Assembly: GCA_910577805.1 (NCBI GenBank)
Contig: CAJTOE010000006.1
Span: forward strand, 1-35,116
DNA length: 35,116 nucleotides
Direction of reading: 5' to 3'
Source: an uncultured Oscillospiraceae bacterium
Lineage (GTDB): Bacteria; Bacillota; Clostridia; Oscillospirales; Oscillospiraceae
Both the position numbers and the translations under genes were made by a program. Of the stretch, positions 6,197-13,926 are shown piece after piece (position 1 is the first letter of the stretch; every line of letters starts with the position of its first letter). The notes under the pieces are model-generated. The model saw only the letters and a program-made list of their open reading frames with translations. It ran no database searches and was not told the DNA's origin.

Positions 6197-8596
6197 ATGA
6201 AACGACGTATCAGCGCGATCTTGCTGTCTGCGGCTCTGACCGTGAGCCTTGTTCCGGCTGTGAACGCAGCAAGCCCCTTCGGGGACGTACCCAGCACCCA
6301 CTGGGCCAGCCAATTTATCAAGCGCGCGGCGGACGAGGGATGGGTCAGCGGCACCGGCGGCGGAGCCTACAAGCCCTCCGAGAATCTGACCAGCGCCCAG
6401 TTCCTGACCATGGTGTCCAACACCTTCTTTGCCGGGGAGGCGGACAAGGTCACTGTCCCCAGCGGCGCGCCCTGGTATGCCAGATATTGGACCGTAGCCC
6501 AGGACCACGGGCTGACCGACGGCACCGCCATCCAGAGCCAGAGCGACCTGAGCAAGAAAATCAGCCGTTATGACATGGCCCAGGTAATTATGAACGTCAT
6601 CGCCGCCCAGGAGGACGAGGTGGTTGTGGAAGCCACGGATATCCAGAAGGCCCAGACCGCCATTGCCGACTACTCCAGCGTCCCCAAGGACTACCGGAGC
6701 GCGGTGTCCGGCGCGTATGCGTTAGGCATTCTCAGCGGCAAGACCGGCGGGAAATTTGCGGGCAGCGATTTTATGACCCGTGCCGAGGCCGCGACGGTGC
6801 TGTGCCATATGATGGACGTAGTTCTGTGCGGCGGGACCATCACGCCCAGCCAGCCGGACAAGCCGGACAACACCCAGAAGCCGGACCAAAAACCCGACAA
6901 TACCCAGAAGCCCGATAACACGCAAAAACCCGATAATACCCAAAAGCCCGACGGCACCCAGAAGCAGCCCACCGCCGACGAGCTGACCGCCGAGGTCGTC
7001 CGTCTGGTGAACGTGGAGCGGGCCAAGGAAGGCCTGAAGCCTCTGGCTACTTACGACAGCCTCACCGAGGCCGCGCAGATCCGCGCCCCGGAGATTATTA
7101 CAAAATTCTCTCACGACCGCCCGGACGGAACCAAGTGCTACACCGCTATGGACGAGACCGGAGCCAAGCAGGGCGCGTATACCTACGGCGAAAATATCGC
7201 CGCCGGAAACTCCACCGCCGCCGCCACGGTGGAGCAGTGGATGAACTCCCCCGGCCACCGGGCCAATATCATGAACCCGGATTATACCCACATCGGCGTG
7301 GGCTACGCCAATTCCTCCAGCGGCTACCGGCACTATTGGGTGCAGATGTTTGTGGGCCGTTCCGACACTCCCGGCGGAACGACTGACACAACCCAGAAGC
7401 CGGACAACACCCAGAAACCCGATAACACGCAGAAGCCGGACAACACGCAGAAACCCGACAACACGCAAAAACCGGACAACACCCAGAAGCCCGACAGTAC
7501 TCAAAAGCCGGACGACACCCAAAAGCAGCCCACCGCCGACGAGCTGACCGCCGAGGTCATCCGTCTGGTGAACGTGGAGCGGGCCAAGGAGGGCCTGAAG
7601 CCCCTGGGCACCTATGACAGCCTGACCCAGGCCGCGCAAACCCGTGCGCCGGAAATCGTCACGAAATTCTCCCATGACCGTCCGGACGGCTCCTCCTGCT
7701 TCACCGCACTGGACGCTACCGGCGCGAAGAAAAACGCCTACACCTGGGGCGAGAACATTGCCGCCGGAAACTCCACCGCCGCCGCTACCGTGGAGCAGTG
7801 GATGAACTCTCCCGGCCACCGGGCCAATATCATGAACCCGGATTATACCCACATCGGCGTAGGCTACGCCAATTCCTCTGGCGGCTACCGGCATTACTGG
7901 GTGCAGATGTTCACCGGCGTGCGGGGCGGCTCCACGACCACGACCACGGATACCAGCAAACCGGATACCAGCAAGCCGGATACCAGCAAACCGGACGACA
8001 CCACGACCACCACGCCGGACACCCCCAATCCCTCCAATCCCTCCGGCCAGGAAAAGCAGGTCGAGCGCATTCTGTTCTCCACCCCCATCGTCACCACCTA
8101 TCCCAACCACCAGTACATCGTCACTCTGGTGGACCAGAACTCCCGCACCATCCAAGACGGCATCACCTGGCTCAACGAAAGTCCGGATTTGATTTCCTTT
8201 GACGAGTCCCGGTTCATGGTGAACTCCAAGGGCCAGACCGGCACCGCCTACCTGACCGCGCAGTACCAGGGCAAGATTGCCCGGCTGACCATCCGCATTA
8301 TGGAGTCCAAAGACAAGGTGGGGCTGTCCACACTGTCCACCACCATGAACGTGGGCGAGACCCGCAGCACGATCCTCTATATATACGACTTCAGCAAATT
8401 TTATGGTCAGGATTACACCTGCACCTGGAGCGTAGACGACCCCAGCATCGTTTCCCTGGAGGAATCCACGTATGACGGCGATCCCTCTGTGCGCTTTACC
8501 GCCCTCAAGGTCGGTGATGCAAAAATCACCTGCCGCGTGACGGGAGCCGACGGCAGCATCGCGGAAGAATACTGTTTTGTCCATGTGCTTGGCTGA
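6197..8596 (+). CDS. Secreted SLH protein with two CAP domains and Ig-like C terminus
   Basis: This 799-aa cell-surface protein has a signal peptide at residues 1-25 (ILLSAALTVSLVPAVNA). Three S-layer-homology-type segments (about 27-76, 88-137, 148-209) should anchor it to pyruvylated wall polymers. A Lys-Pro-Asp-Asn-Thr-Gln repeat linker leads to CAP/SCP domain 1 (about 258-386), with FSHDRPDG, YGENIAAG and SPGHRANIMNPDYTHIGVGY. A second repeat linker and a nearly identical CAP domain 2 (about 444-574) follow, then a Thr/Ser-Lys-Pro-Asp linker. The last 180 residues contain two beta-rich Ig-like (Big2-type) modules. CAP His and Glu residues are kept in both copies. GGAAGGA lies ahead of the ATG. 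CAP function in bacteria is poorly known. It follows the sigma/anti-sigma operon but has its own sigma-A promoter. Confidence 0.92.
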   Translation: MKRRISAILLSAALTVSLVPAVNAASPFGDVPSTHWASQFIKRAADEGWVSGTGGGAYKPSENLTSAQFLTMVSNTFFAGEADKVTVPSGAPWYARYWTVAQDHGLTDGTAIQSQSDLSKKISRYDMAQVIMNVIAAQEDEVVVEATDIQKAQTAIADYSSVPKDYRSAVSGAYALGILSGKTGGKFAGSDFMTRAEAATVLCHMMDVVLCGGTITPSQPDKPDNTQKPDQKPDNTQKPDNTQKPDNTQKPDGTQKQPTADELTAEVVRLVNVERAKEGLKPLATYDSLTEAAQIRAPEIITKFSHDRPDGTKCYTAMDETGAKQGAYTYGENIAAGNSTAAATVEQWMNSPGHRANIMNPDYTHIGVGYANSSSGYRHYWVQMFVGRSDTPGGTTDTTQKPDNTQKPDNTQKPDNTQKPDNTQKPDNTQKPDSTQKPDDTQKQPTADELTAEVIRLVNVERAKEGLKPLGTYDSLTQAAQTRAPEIVTKFSHDRPDGSSCFTALDATGAKKNAYTWGENIAAGNSTAAATVEQWMNSPGHRANIMNPDYTHIGVGYANSSGGYRHYWVQMFTGVRGGSTTTTTDTSKPDTSKPDTSKPDDTTTTTPDTPNPSNPSGQEKQVERILFSTPIVTTYPNHQYIVTLVDQNSRTIQDGITWLNESPDLISFDESRFMVNSKGQTGTAYLTAQYQGKIARLTIRIMESKDKVGLSTLSTTMNVGETRSTILYIYDFSKFYGQDYTCTWSVDDPSIVSLEESTYDGDPSVRFTALKVGDAKITCRVTGADGSIAEEYCFVHVLG

Positions 8597-8613
8597 ACAA
8601 AGCCGAACAAACG

Positions 8614-8642
8614 AGAGGCGGACCGAAAACCGGTCCGCCTCT
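8614..8642. terminator. Bidirectional terminator between SLH-CAP gene and ABC exporter
   Basis: Stem agaggcggaccg / cggtccgcctct is a perfect 12 bp with a 5-nt loop. It is followed by TTTTTG on the plus strand and by a weaker TCGTTTGTT on the minus strand. It serves two convergent genes. Confidence 0.9.
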
Positions 8643-8647
8643 TTTTG

Positions 8648-10645
8648 TCAGCTCAGCTGGAACTGTCCCGTATACAGCCGGTAGTACCGGCCCTGGTGGT
8701 CCAGCAGCTCCTGATGGCCGCCCTTTTCTTCGATTTCCCCGTGCTCAATGACTACGATGCAGTTGGCGTTGCGCACCGTACTCAGCCGGTGGGCAATGAC
8801 GAACACCGTCCGGCCCTCCATGAGCATATCCATGCCCTGCTGAATGAGGGCCTCGGTCCGGGTGTCGATGGAGGACGTGGCTTCGTCCAGGATCATGACG
8901 GGCGGGTCCGCCACCGCCGCGCGGGCAATGGCCAGAAGCTGCCGCTGTCCCTGAGACAGGTTCGCTCCGTCGCTGGTGACCGGGGTGTCATACCCCTGGG
9001 GCAGGCGGCGGATGAAGGAGTGGGCGTTGGCGCTCTTGGCGGCTGCAATGCACTCCTCGTCGGTGGCGTCCAGCCGCCCGTACCGGATGTTGTCCATGAT
9101 TGTCCCGGTAAACAGGTGGGTGTCCTGCAAGACCGCCCCCAGGGAGCGGCGCAGGGAATCCTTCCGGATGGCGGTCACCGGGATGCCGTCGTAGGTGATG
9201 ATGCCGCCTTCGATCTCATAAAACCGGTTGATCAGGTTGGTAATCGTCGTCTTTCCCGCTCCGGTGGAGCCTACAAAGGCGATTTTCTGTCCCGGATTGG
9301 CGTAGACGGTCACGTCCTTCAAAATACGCTTACCGGGGACGTAGGAGAAATCCACATGGCTGAACCGTACGGCTCCCCGCAGCTCCGTCAGCCAGAAATC
9401 CTCACTGGGGACGCTGCGCACCGCGCCCCGGATGGGGTGCAGGCCGGTTTCGCCGTCGGGGTCCGGGTATTTCCAGGCCCAGCCGCCCTCCGGGTGTTCG
9501 GCCAGGTCCAGGCCGCAGGTCTTGGGGACCCTCCAGGCCCAGGTCCGGGGCCGTCCGCCGCCGGAATAGACCGACAATTCCCCATTGGCGTTCTTCTCCG
9601 CCGGGACCAGCGTAATGACCCCCTGGTCCACCTCCGGCGCGGTGTCCATCACCTCGAAAATCCGCTCCGCACCGGCCATCGCCGACAGCAGGGCCGTCAT
9701 TTGCTGGGAAATCTGGTTCAAGGGCTGGCCCACCTGCTTGGAGTAGTTGAGATAGACCACCAGTCCGCCCAGGTCAAAGCCCTGGAGGATGGAAATCAGT
9801 CCCCCGAAGGCGGCGGTGAGGGCGTAGCTGATGTTCATTAAATTCCCCGCCACGGGCATAATGACCCCGGCGAAGAAATTCGCTTTCTGGGCCGCGTCCC
9901 GGTAGGTCTCATTCAGCGTCTGGAACTTGGCCTTGGCCTCCTCCTCGTGGGTGAAGGCTTTCACGACCTTCAGTCCCTCGATGACCTCCTGAATCTCACC
10001 GTTGACCGCGCCCAGGGCGCTCTGCTGTTCCTGGTAGAACCGGCGGCTGCGGCTGCCCAGGGCCTTGAACACCTGCATGGTGACGGCCAGAATTACGGCC
10101 GTTACCAGAAAGAGCTTCCAGTTGATAAAGAGCATCAGCCCCACCAGGCCCACGAACATCAGGCAGCTGAAGAACATAGAAACCACGCTCTGCTCCAGGG
10201 CCGTCAGCACGTTGTCCGCGTCGTTGGTGAAGCGGCTCATCAGCTCTCCGTGGGGGTGCTGGTCGAAGTAGGAGAGGGGGAGGTCCTGGAGCTTGTCAAA
10301 TAGCTCCTGGCGCAGGCGGTTGATCCCTTTTTCGCCCAGCCGGACCATCGTAGCGGACTGGCCGTAGGTCGCCAGACAGCCCACGAGAAAAATCCCGATC
10401 ATTTTCAGGATGGACAGTCCCAGCCCGGCGAAGTCGGTGCAGCCGGACCAGACAAAGTCGTTGATGATATTGCGCATCATATACGAGCCGCCCAGGTTAC
10501 TCAGCACCGACACAAGCAGGCACAAAAAGACGAACAGCAGCGGCAGCTTGCTGCGGGTGAGATAACCCAGCAGGCGGGAAACGGTTTTGCCCATATTTTT
10601 AGGCTTCACAAAGCCCCCTTTTGGGGCGTGGTGCGGTCCAGGCAT
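8648..10645 (-). CDS. ABC exporter half-transporter, permease-ATPase fusion (subunit with intact catalytic Glu)
   Basis: This 665-aa type-I ABC exporter subunit pairs with the product of the overlapping upstream gene. An N-terminal six-helix membrane domain (about residues 15-310) is followed by an ATPase domain. Walker A is GSTGAGKTT (Lys465), the signature is LSQGQRQ, and Walker B is MILDEATSSID with the catalytic Glu present. Between the domains, at about residues 340-415, sits an insert of some 70 residues rich in Trp, Gly and Pro (for example GGWAWKYPDPDG). Comparable inserts occur in a clostridial YfiC-like subfamily as I recall it. The ATG overlaps the stop of the partner gene by 1 bp. 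Likely role is drug, peptide or lipid export; the substrate is not readable. Confidence 0.93.
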   Translation of the reverse strand: MPGPHHAPKGGFVKPKNMGKTVSRLLGYLTRSKLPLLFVFLCLLVSVLSNLGGSYMMRNIINDFVWSGCTDFAGLGLSILKMIGIFLVGCLATYGQSATMVRLGEKGINRLRQELFDKLQDLPLSYFDQHPHGELMSRFTNDADNVLTALEQSVVSMFFSCLMFVGLVGLMLFINWKLFLVTAVILAVTMQVFKALGSRSRRFYQEQQSALGAVNGEIQEVIEGLKVVKAFTHEEEAKAKFQTLNETYRDAAQKANFFAGVIMPVAGNLMNISYALTAAFGGLISILQGFDLGGLVVYLNYSKQVGQPLNQISQQMTALLSAMAGAERIFEVMDTAPEVDQGVITLVPAEKNANGELSVYSGGGRPRTWAWRVPKTCGLDLAEHPEGGWAWKYPDPDGETGLHPIRGAVRSVPSEDFWLTELRGAVRFSHVDFSYVPGKRILKDVTVYANPGQKIAFVGSTGAGKTTITNLINRFYEIEGGIITYDGIPVTAIRKDSLRRSLGAVLQDTHLFTGTIMDNIRYGRLDATDEECIAAAKSANAHSFIRRLPQGYDTPVTSDGANLSQGQRQLLAIARAAVADPPVMILDEATSSIDTRTEALIQQGMDMLMEGRTVFVIAHRLSTVRNANCIVVIEHGEIEEKGGHQELLDHQGRYYRLYTGQFQLS

Positions 10646-12378
10646 CAGTCATGCACCCCCTCTTGCTGGGATTTGTAGATTTCCTGGTAAATGGCGTTTG
10701 TGCGTAAAAGCTCCTCGTGGGTCCCCCGGCCGGCGATATGGTCGTCGTCCAGAATCAGGATCTCGTCGGCGTACCGCACGGAGGAGATACGCTGGGCAAT
10801 GATAATGACCGTGGAGTCTTTCAGGTTCTTGGCGAAGGACTCCCGGATGGCGGCTTCCGTGGCGGAGTCCACCGCGGAGGTGGAGTCGTCCAGAATCAGG
10901 ATGGACGGCTTGCGGAGCATAGCGCGGGCAATACACAGCCGCTGCTTCTGTCCGCCGGAGACGTTGGAGCCGCCCTGGGTCAGCTGGGTGTCGAAGCCGT
11001 CGGGGAGGGCCATGATAAACTCGTAGGCCTGGGCGTCCCTGGCGGCCTGGAGCATTTCCTCCTCGGTGGCGTCGGGACGGCCCCACATCAGGTTTTCCCG
11101 AATGGTCCCGGTAAACAGGATGTTGCTCTGGAGCACCATCCCGATACGGCCGCGTAGTTCTTCCAGGGGATAGTCCCGCACGTCCACCCCGTCCACCAGC
11201 ACACAGCCGCCGGTCACATCGTAGAACCGGGGAATGAGATTGACCAGGGAGGACTTACCGGTGCCGGTGCCGCCCACGATGGCGACGAATTTCCCTGGCT
11301 CCACGGTAAAGCTGATGTGGGAGAGCACATCGTCCCCGGTGCCGGAGGTCACGTATTTAAAGGACACATCCCGGAACTCCACCCGGCCCTTCGGGGCGGG
11401 CAGGGCGGCGGGCCCGGTCCGGTCCTGGACAGAGGGTTCTGTCTCCAGCACCTCGCTGATACGCCGGGCGCAGGCCTGGGCGCGGGAGAGCTGGAGCAGG
11501 GACATGGCCACCATCATAACGCTCATGAGGATTTGGCTGATGTAGGAGATGAACGCCTGTAAATCTCCCAGCTCAAATTCCGCCTGCATGACCATTTTGC
11601 CGCCGAAATACAGCACCGCGACGGTGGCCCCGTTGAGGGCCAGCATCATGACCGGCATAATGGCGATAATTTTCATGCCCACGTCCAGGCCCGCCTGCAT
11701 GAGCGCGTCGCTGGAGCGGTTGAATTTCCGGCGCTCGTGGTCCTCCCGGACGAAGGCTTTTACCACACGCACGCCGATCAAATTTTCCTGCAAGACGTTG
11801 TTCAGGCCGTCGATGCGCTTCTGCATGACCTCGAATAACTTGGTACACACCTTCATCAGCACCGCAATCACGCCGACCATAACGGGGATGACCACCAGCA
11901 GCACCAGCGCCAGCCGGGCGTTCAGGGCCAGGGCGATGGACATGGCGGCCGCCAGCATCACCGGCGCCCGGACCAGCATCCGCAGGCCCATTGCCAGCAT
12001 CATGGTCATAGCGTTCACGTCGTTGGTCATACGGGTGATGAGGGACGCGGAGGAAAAGCGGTCGATGTCCGCGAACGAGAAGTCCTGGATTTTGTTGAAC
12101 AGGCATTGACGCAGGTTTCCGCCAAAGCCCTGGCTGGCAAAGGTGGCGTATTTGGCGGACCCCACGCCGCAGGCCATGGCCGCGCCTGCCAGCAGGAGCA
12201 TTTGCGCGCCCAGGCGGAAAATCTGCCCCACATCGCCGGCGGGGATAGCCACATCTACGATCTCCGCCATGACCAGGGGAAGCAGAAGCTCGCAGATGAC
12301 CTCCAGGATAATCAGGATGGGGGAGAGTAAGGCTTGTTTTTTGTAGCCCTCCAGATGGGTAAGAAACAGGGAAAGCAA
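10645..12378 (-). CDS. ABC exporter half-transporter, permease-ATPase fusion (degenerate-site subunit)
   Basis: First half of a heterodimeric exporter, 577 aa. The membrane domain occupies about residues 1-290 and the ATPase has Walker A GGTGTGKSS (Lys375) and signature VSGGQKQR. Its Walker B ends ILILDDSTSAVD, so the catalytic Glu is replaced by Asp498. This marks the degenerate ATP site seen in TM287/288- and BmrCD-like heterodimers. The start is uncertain: the frame opens with TTG at 12387, only 1 nt from AGGAGG, so I chose the TTG at 12378, which has a 10-nt spacing. It follows the MarR gene closely, and the three genes form one operon under the MarR promoter. Confidence 0.92.
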   Translation of the reverse strand: MLSLFLTHLEGYKKQALLSPILIILEVICELLLPLVMAEIVDVAIPAGDVGQIFRLGAQMLLLAGAAMACGVGSAKYATFASQGFGGNLRQCLFNKIQDFSFADIDRFSSASLITRMTNDVNAMTMMLAMGLRMLVRAPVMLAAAMSIALALNARLALVLLVVIPVMVGVIAVLMKVCTKLFEVMQKRIDGLNNVLQENLIGVRVVKAFVREDHERRKFNRSSDALMQAGLDVGMKIIAIMPVMMLALNGATVAVLYFGGKMVMQAEFELGDLQAFISYISQILMSVMMVAMSLLQLSRAQACARRISEVLETEPSVQDRTGPAALPAPKGRVEFRDVSFKYVTSGTGDDVLSHISFTVEPGKFVAIVGGTGTGKSSLVNLIPRFYDVTGGCVLVDGVDVRDYPLEELRGRIGMVLQSNILFTGTIRENLMWGRPDATEEEMLQAARDAQAYEFIMALPDGFDTQLTQGGSNVSGGQKQRLCIARAMLRKPSILILDDSTSAVDSATEAAIRESFAKNLKDSTVIIIAQRISSVRYADEILILDDDHIAGRGTHEELLRTNAIYQEIYKSQQEGVHD

Positions 12379-12383
12379 ACAGA

Positions 12384-12854
12384 TCAATCCTCCTTTTGGT
12401 TGTTGGTATTCCGGGTCAGATTTTGAAGCATACGGCGTTCAAAGGCCAGCAGAAGGGCCTGCTCCTCCGGGGAGAAGCCGGTGAGCATGGTCCGGGACAC
12501 CCGCCGGAACGCCTCCCGGCAGCCTGCCACCGCCGCCCGGCCTTTTTCCGTCAACAGCACCCGGTTGCGCCGTGCGTCGTCCTGCCAGGGCTCCCGGCGG
12601 ATGCAGCCGCTGCGCTCCAGCCCTTTCAGGGCGTTGGCGACGGCGGCGGGGGACACATGCAGCTGTTGTGCCAAATCCCGCTGGGCCTGGCAGGGGTACG
12701 CCGGGTCCTCCTCGGCGCACTGGAGAAGGGATACCAGCATAGGGTGGTTCACTTCCTCCAGGCCAGCCGCCAGCAGCTCTGCCTGAATCGCGGCCCGGTG
12801 GGCCTGACTGAGCTGACGGGAGAGCAGCTCCATTTCCTGGGCAAACGCTGCCAT
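12384..12854 (-). CDS. MarR-family regulator of the ABC exporter operon
   Basis: This 156-aa winged-helix repressor opens with a dimerisation helix (residues about 1-30). The helix-turn-helix AQQLHVSPAAVANALKGLERSG lies around residues 62-83, and the basic wing is REPWQDDARRNRVLLTEKG. ATG 12854 is chosen because GGAGG lies 8 nt upstream; the longer frame to 12941 runs across the promoter. It is the first gene of the exporter operon, and its promoter is followed by GTTAA-containing palindromes. Autorepression relieved by an exported compound is therefore the likely scheme, as known for many MarR-ABC pairs. The inducer is unknown. Confidence 0.92.
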   Translation of the reverse strand: MAAFAQEMELLSRQLSQAHRAAIQAELLAAGLEEVNHPMLVSLLQCAEEDPAYPCQAQRDLAQQLHVSPAAVANALKGLERSGCIRREPWQDDARRNRVLLTEKGRAAVAGCREAFRRVSRTMLTGFSPEEQALLLAFERRMLQNLTRNTNNQKED

Positions 12855-12876
12855 AGATACGCCTCCTTTCCAATTC

Positions 12877-12934
12877 GTTAACTGGTTAATCATTAACGTG
12901 TTTCGTATTATACCAGCGCGAACTGGAAAGTCAA
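12877..12934 (-). promoter_or_regulatory. MarR operon promoter with palindromic operator candidate
   Basis: On the minus strand TTGACT (12929-12934), a 16-bp spacer and TATAAT (12907-12912) form the promoter. Immediately downstream lies the perfect 13-bp palindrome GTTAAT-n-ATTAAC (12885-12897) and a further GTTAAC (12877-12882). The site covers the start of transcription, a usual place for MarR repression. Confidence 0.8.
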
Positions 12935-13010
12935 GGAACATTTTGTGAATTTTTCAATTCGGGGGAGGGGAAGCCGAAGGGCAGCTCCCCCTCACAACGC
13001 AAAATATTCA

Positions 13011-13050
13011 AGAACGAACGTTTGACTTTCTACGGAAGCTGTGGTAAAAT
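13011..13050 (+). promoter_or_regulatory. lexA promoter with SOS box
   Basis: TTGACT (13022-13027), a 17-bp spacer and TAAAAT (13045-13050) form the promoter. AGAACGAACGTTTG (13011-13024) matches the Gram-positive LexA box CGAAC-RNRY-GTTYG at 13 of 14 positions and overlaps the -35. This supports LexA autoregulation. Confidence 0.88.
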
Positions 13051-13099
13051 AAGGGCACAAAAATATGCGCCCCCTACCACCCAGGAAAGGAGCCTTGTT

Positions 13100-13714
13100 A
13101 TGGCGAAGCTGAAATCAAGACAGCGGCAGATTTATGAGTATATTGTATCGTTTACAGAGGAGAATGGCTATCCCCCCTCGGTCCGGGAGATTGGCGAGGC
13201 CGTGGACCTCAAATCCCCCTCCACAGTCCATTTCCACATGAAGCATCTGGAGGAGGCCGGCCTGATCGTCCGGGCAGGGAAAAAGACGCGGGCGATCACC
13301 CTGCCCCAGACCTTCCCCTTGACCAAGAGCGAGAAGGACCTCCCCCTGGACCGTATCCCGATCGTAGGCAGCGTGGCCGCCGGGACGCCCATTCTGGCGG
13401 AGGAGTGCATTGAGGACTATTTGATTTTTGAAACCAACGGCCGGACGGGAGAATATTTTGCGCTGCAGGTGCGGGGGGAGTCCATGCTGAACGCGGGCAT
13501 CCTGCCCGGAGATTTGGTGGTGGTCCACCAGCAGCAGGACGCCAATTCCGGAGAGATCGTGGTTGCGATGTTCGACGGCGAGGCCACGGTAAAGACCCTG
13601 CGCCGCCGGGACGGGCATGTGTGGCTGATGCCGGAAAACGCGGGCTACGACCCCATCCCCGGAGACTGCGCGGAGATTTTGGGGAAGGTAACGGCTGTGG
13701 TGCGGCGGTATTGA
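13100..13714 (+). CDS. lexA: SOS response repressor LexA
   Basis: Transcriptional repressor of DNA-damage genes, inactivated by RecA-stimulated self-cleavage. The 204-aa protein has an N-terminal winged helix (KLKSRQRQIYEYIVSF, then SVREIGEAVDLKSPSTVHFHMKHLEEAG). A C-terminal S24 serine-protease domain shows the scissile Ala94-Gly95 (SVAAGTPI), nucleophile Ser128 (RGESMLNAG) and general-base Lys165 (ATVKTLRRR). The ATG at 13100 has AAAGGAG 7 nt upstream; the longer frame from 13022 begins in the promoter. It has an SOS box over its own -35. The stop codon is directly followed by repeat copy B, so the element abuts the gene end without disturbing the protein. Confidence 0.97.
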   Translation: MAKLKSRQRQIYEYIVSFTEENGYPPSVREIGEAVDLKSPSTVHFHMKHLEEAGLIVRAGKKTRAITLPQTFPLTKSEKDLPLDRIPIVGSVAAGTPILAEECIEDYLIFETNGRTGEYFALQVRGESMLNAGILPGDLVVVHQQQDANSGEIVVAMFDGEATVKTLRRRDGHVWLMPENAGYDPIPGDCAEILGKVTAVVRRY

Positions 13715-13826
13715 GGGGGAAGGCTTATCGGTGCGACTGCCGATACTACTGTGCAGTAGGGGAAGTGCCAGTGTTGGAGCCTTCCCCCTCACGGGGGAAG
13801 GTGGCACGCGAAGCGTGACGGATGAG
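13715..13826. repeat. Palindromic intergenic element, copy B (left-truncated)
   Basis: This copy starts in the left gggggaagg half-stem right after the lexA stop and lacks the outer 45 bp or so of the left arm. The centre (cttatcggtgcgact, then actactgtgcagt) and a complete right arm (ccttccccc-tcac-gggggaagg, acgcgaagcgt, gacggatgag) are present. A tail ggtgaaaaaccccgaaagg follows. The remaining stem and loop could act as a weak terminator for lexA. Confidence 0.85.
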
Positions 13827-13862
13827 GGTGAAAAACCCCGAAAGGCTATTCCGCACTTCCAC

Positions 13863-13891
13863 TTTACAGGAGAAAATTGTCGTGTTATAAT
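13863..13891 (+). promoter_or_regulatory. Promoter of the aminotransferase gene
   Basis: TTTACA (13863-13868), a 17-bp spacer and TATAAT (13886-13891). The predicted leader is about 30 nt and contains AGGAGG ahead of the ATG at 13927. Confidence 0.8.
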
Positions 13892-13926
13892 GCTCCCATC
13901 CATGAAAACAGGAGGGTGAAACGATT

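Noticed and set aside
6850..7520. Regular short repeats that could suggest a CRISPR array
   Set aside because: The period is 15-18 bp, in frame, encoding Lys-Pro-Asp-Asn-Thr-Gln linkers. There are no unique spacers and no cas genes.
6722..8584. 620-aa open frame antisense to the SLH-CAP gene
   Set aside because: It has Gly/Val/Leu-rich low-complexity composition produced by the reverse of the repeats; the sense gene has signal peptide, promoter and terminator.
8645..9841. 398-aa rightward frame inside the ABC exporter gene
   Set aside because: It is antisense to intact Walker A, signature and Walker B motifs and begins in a terminator.
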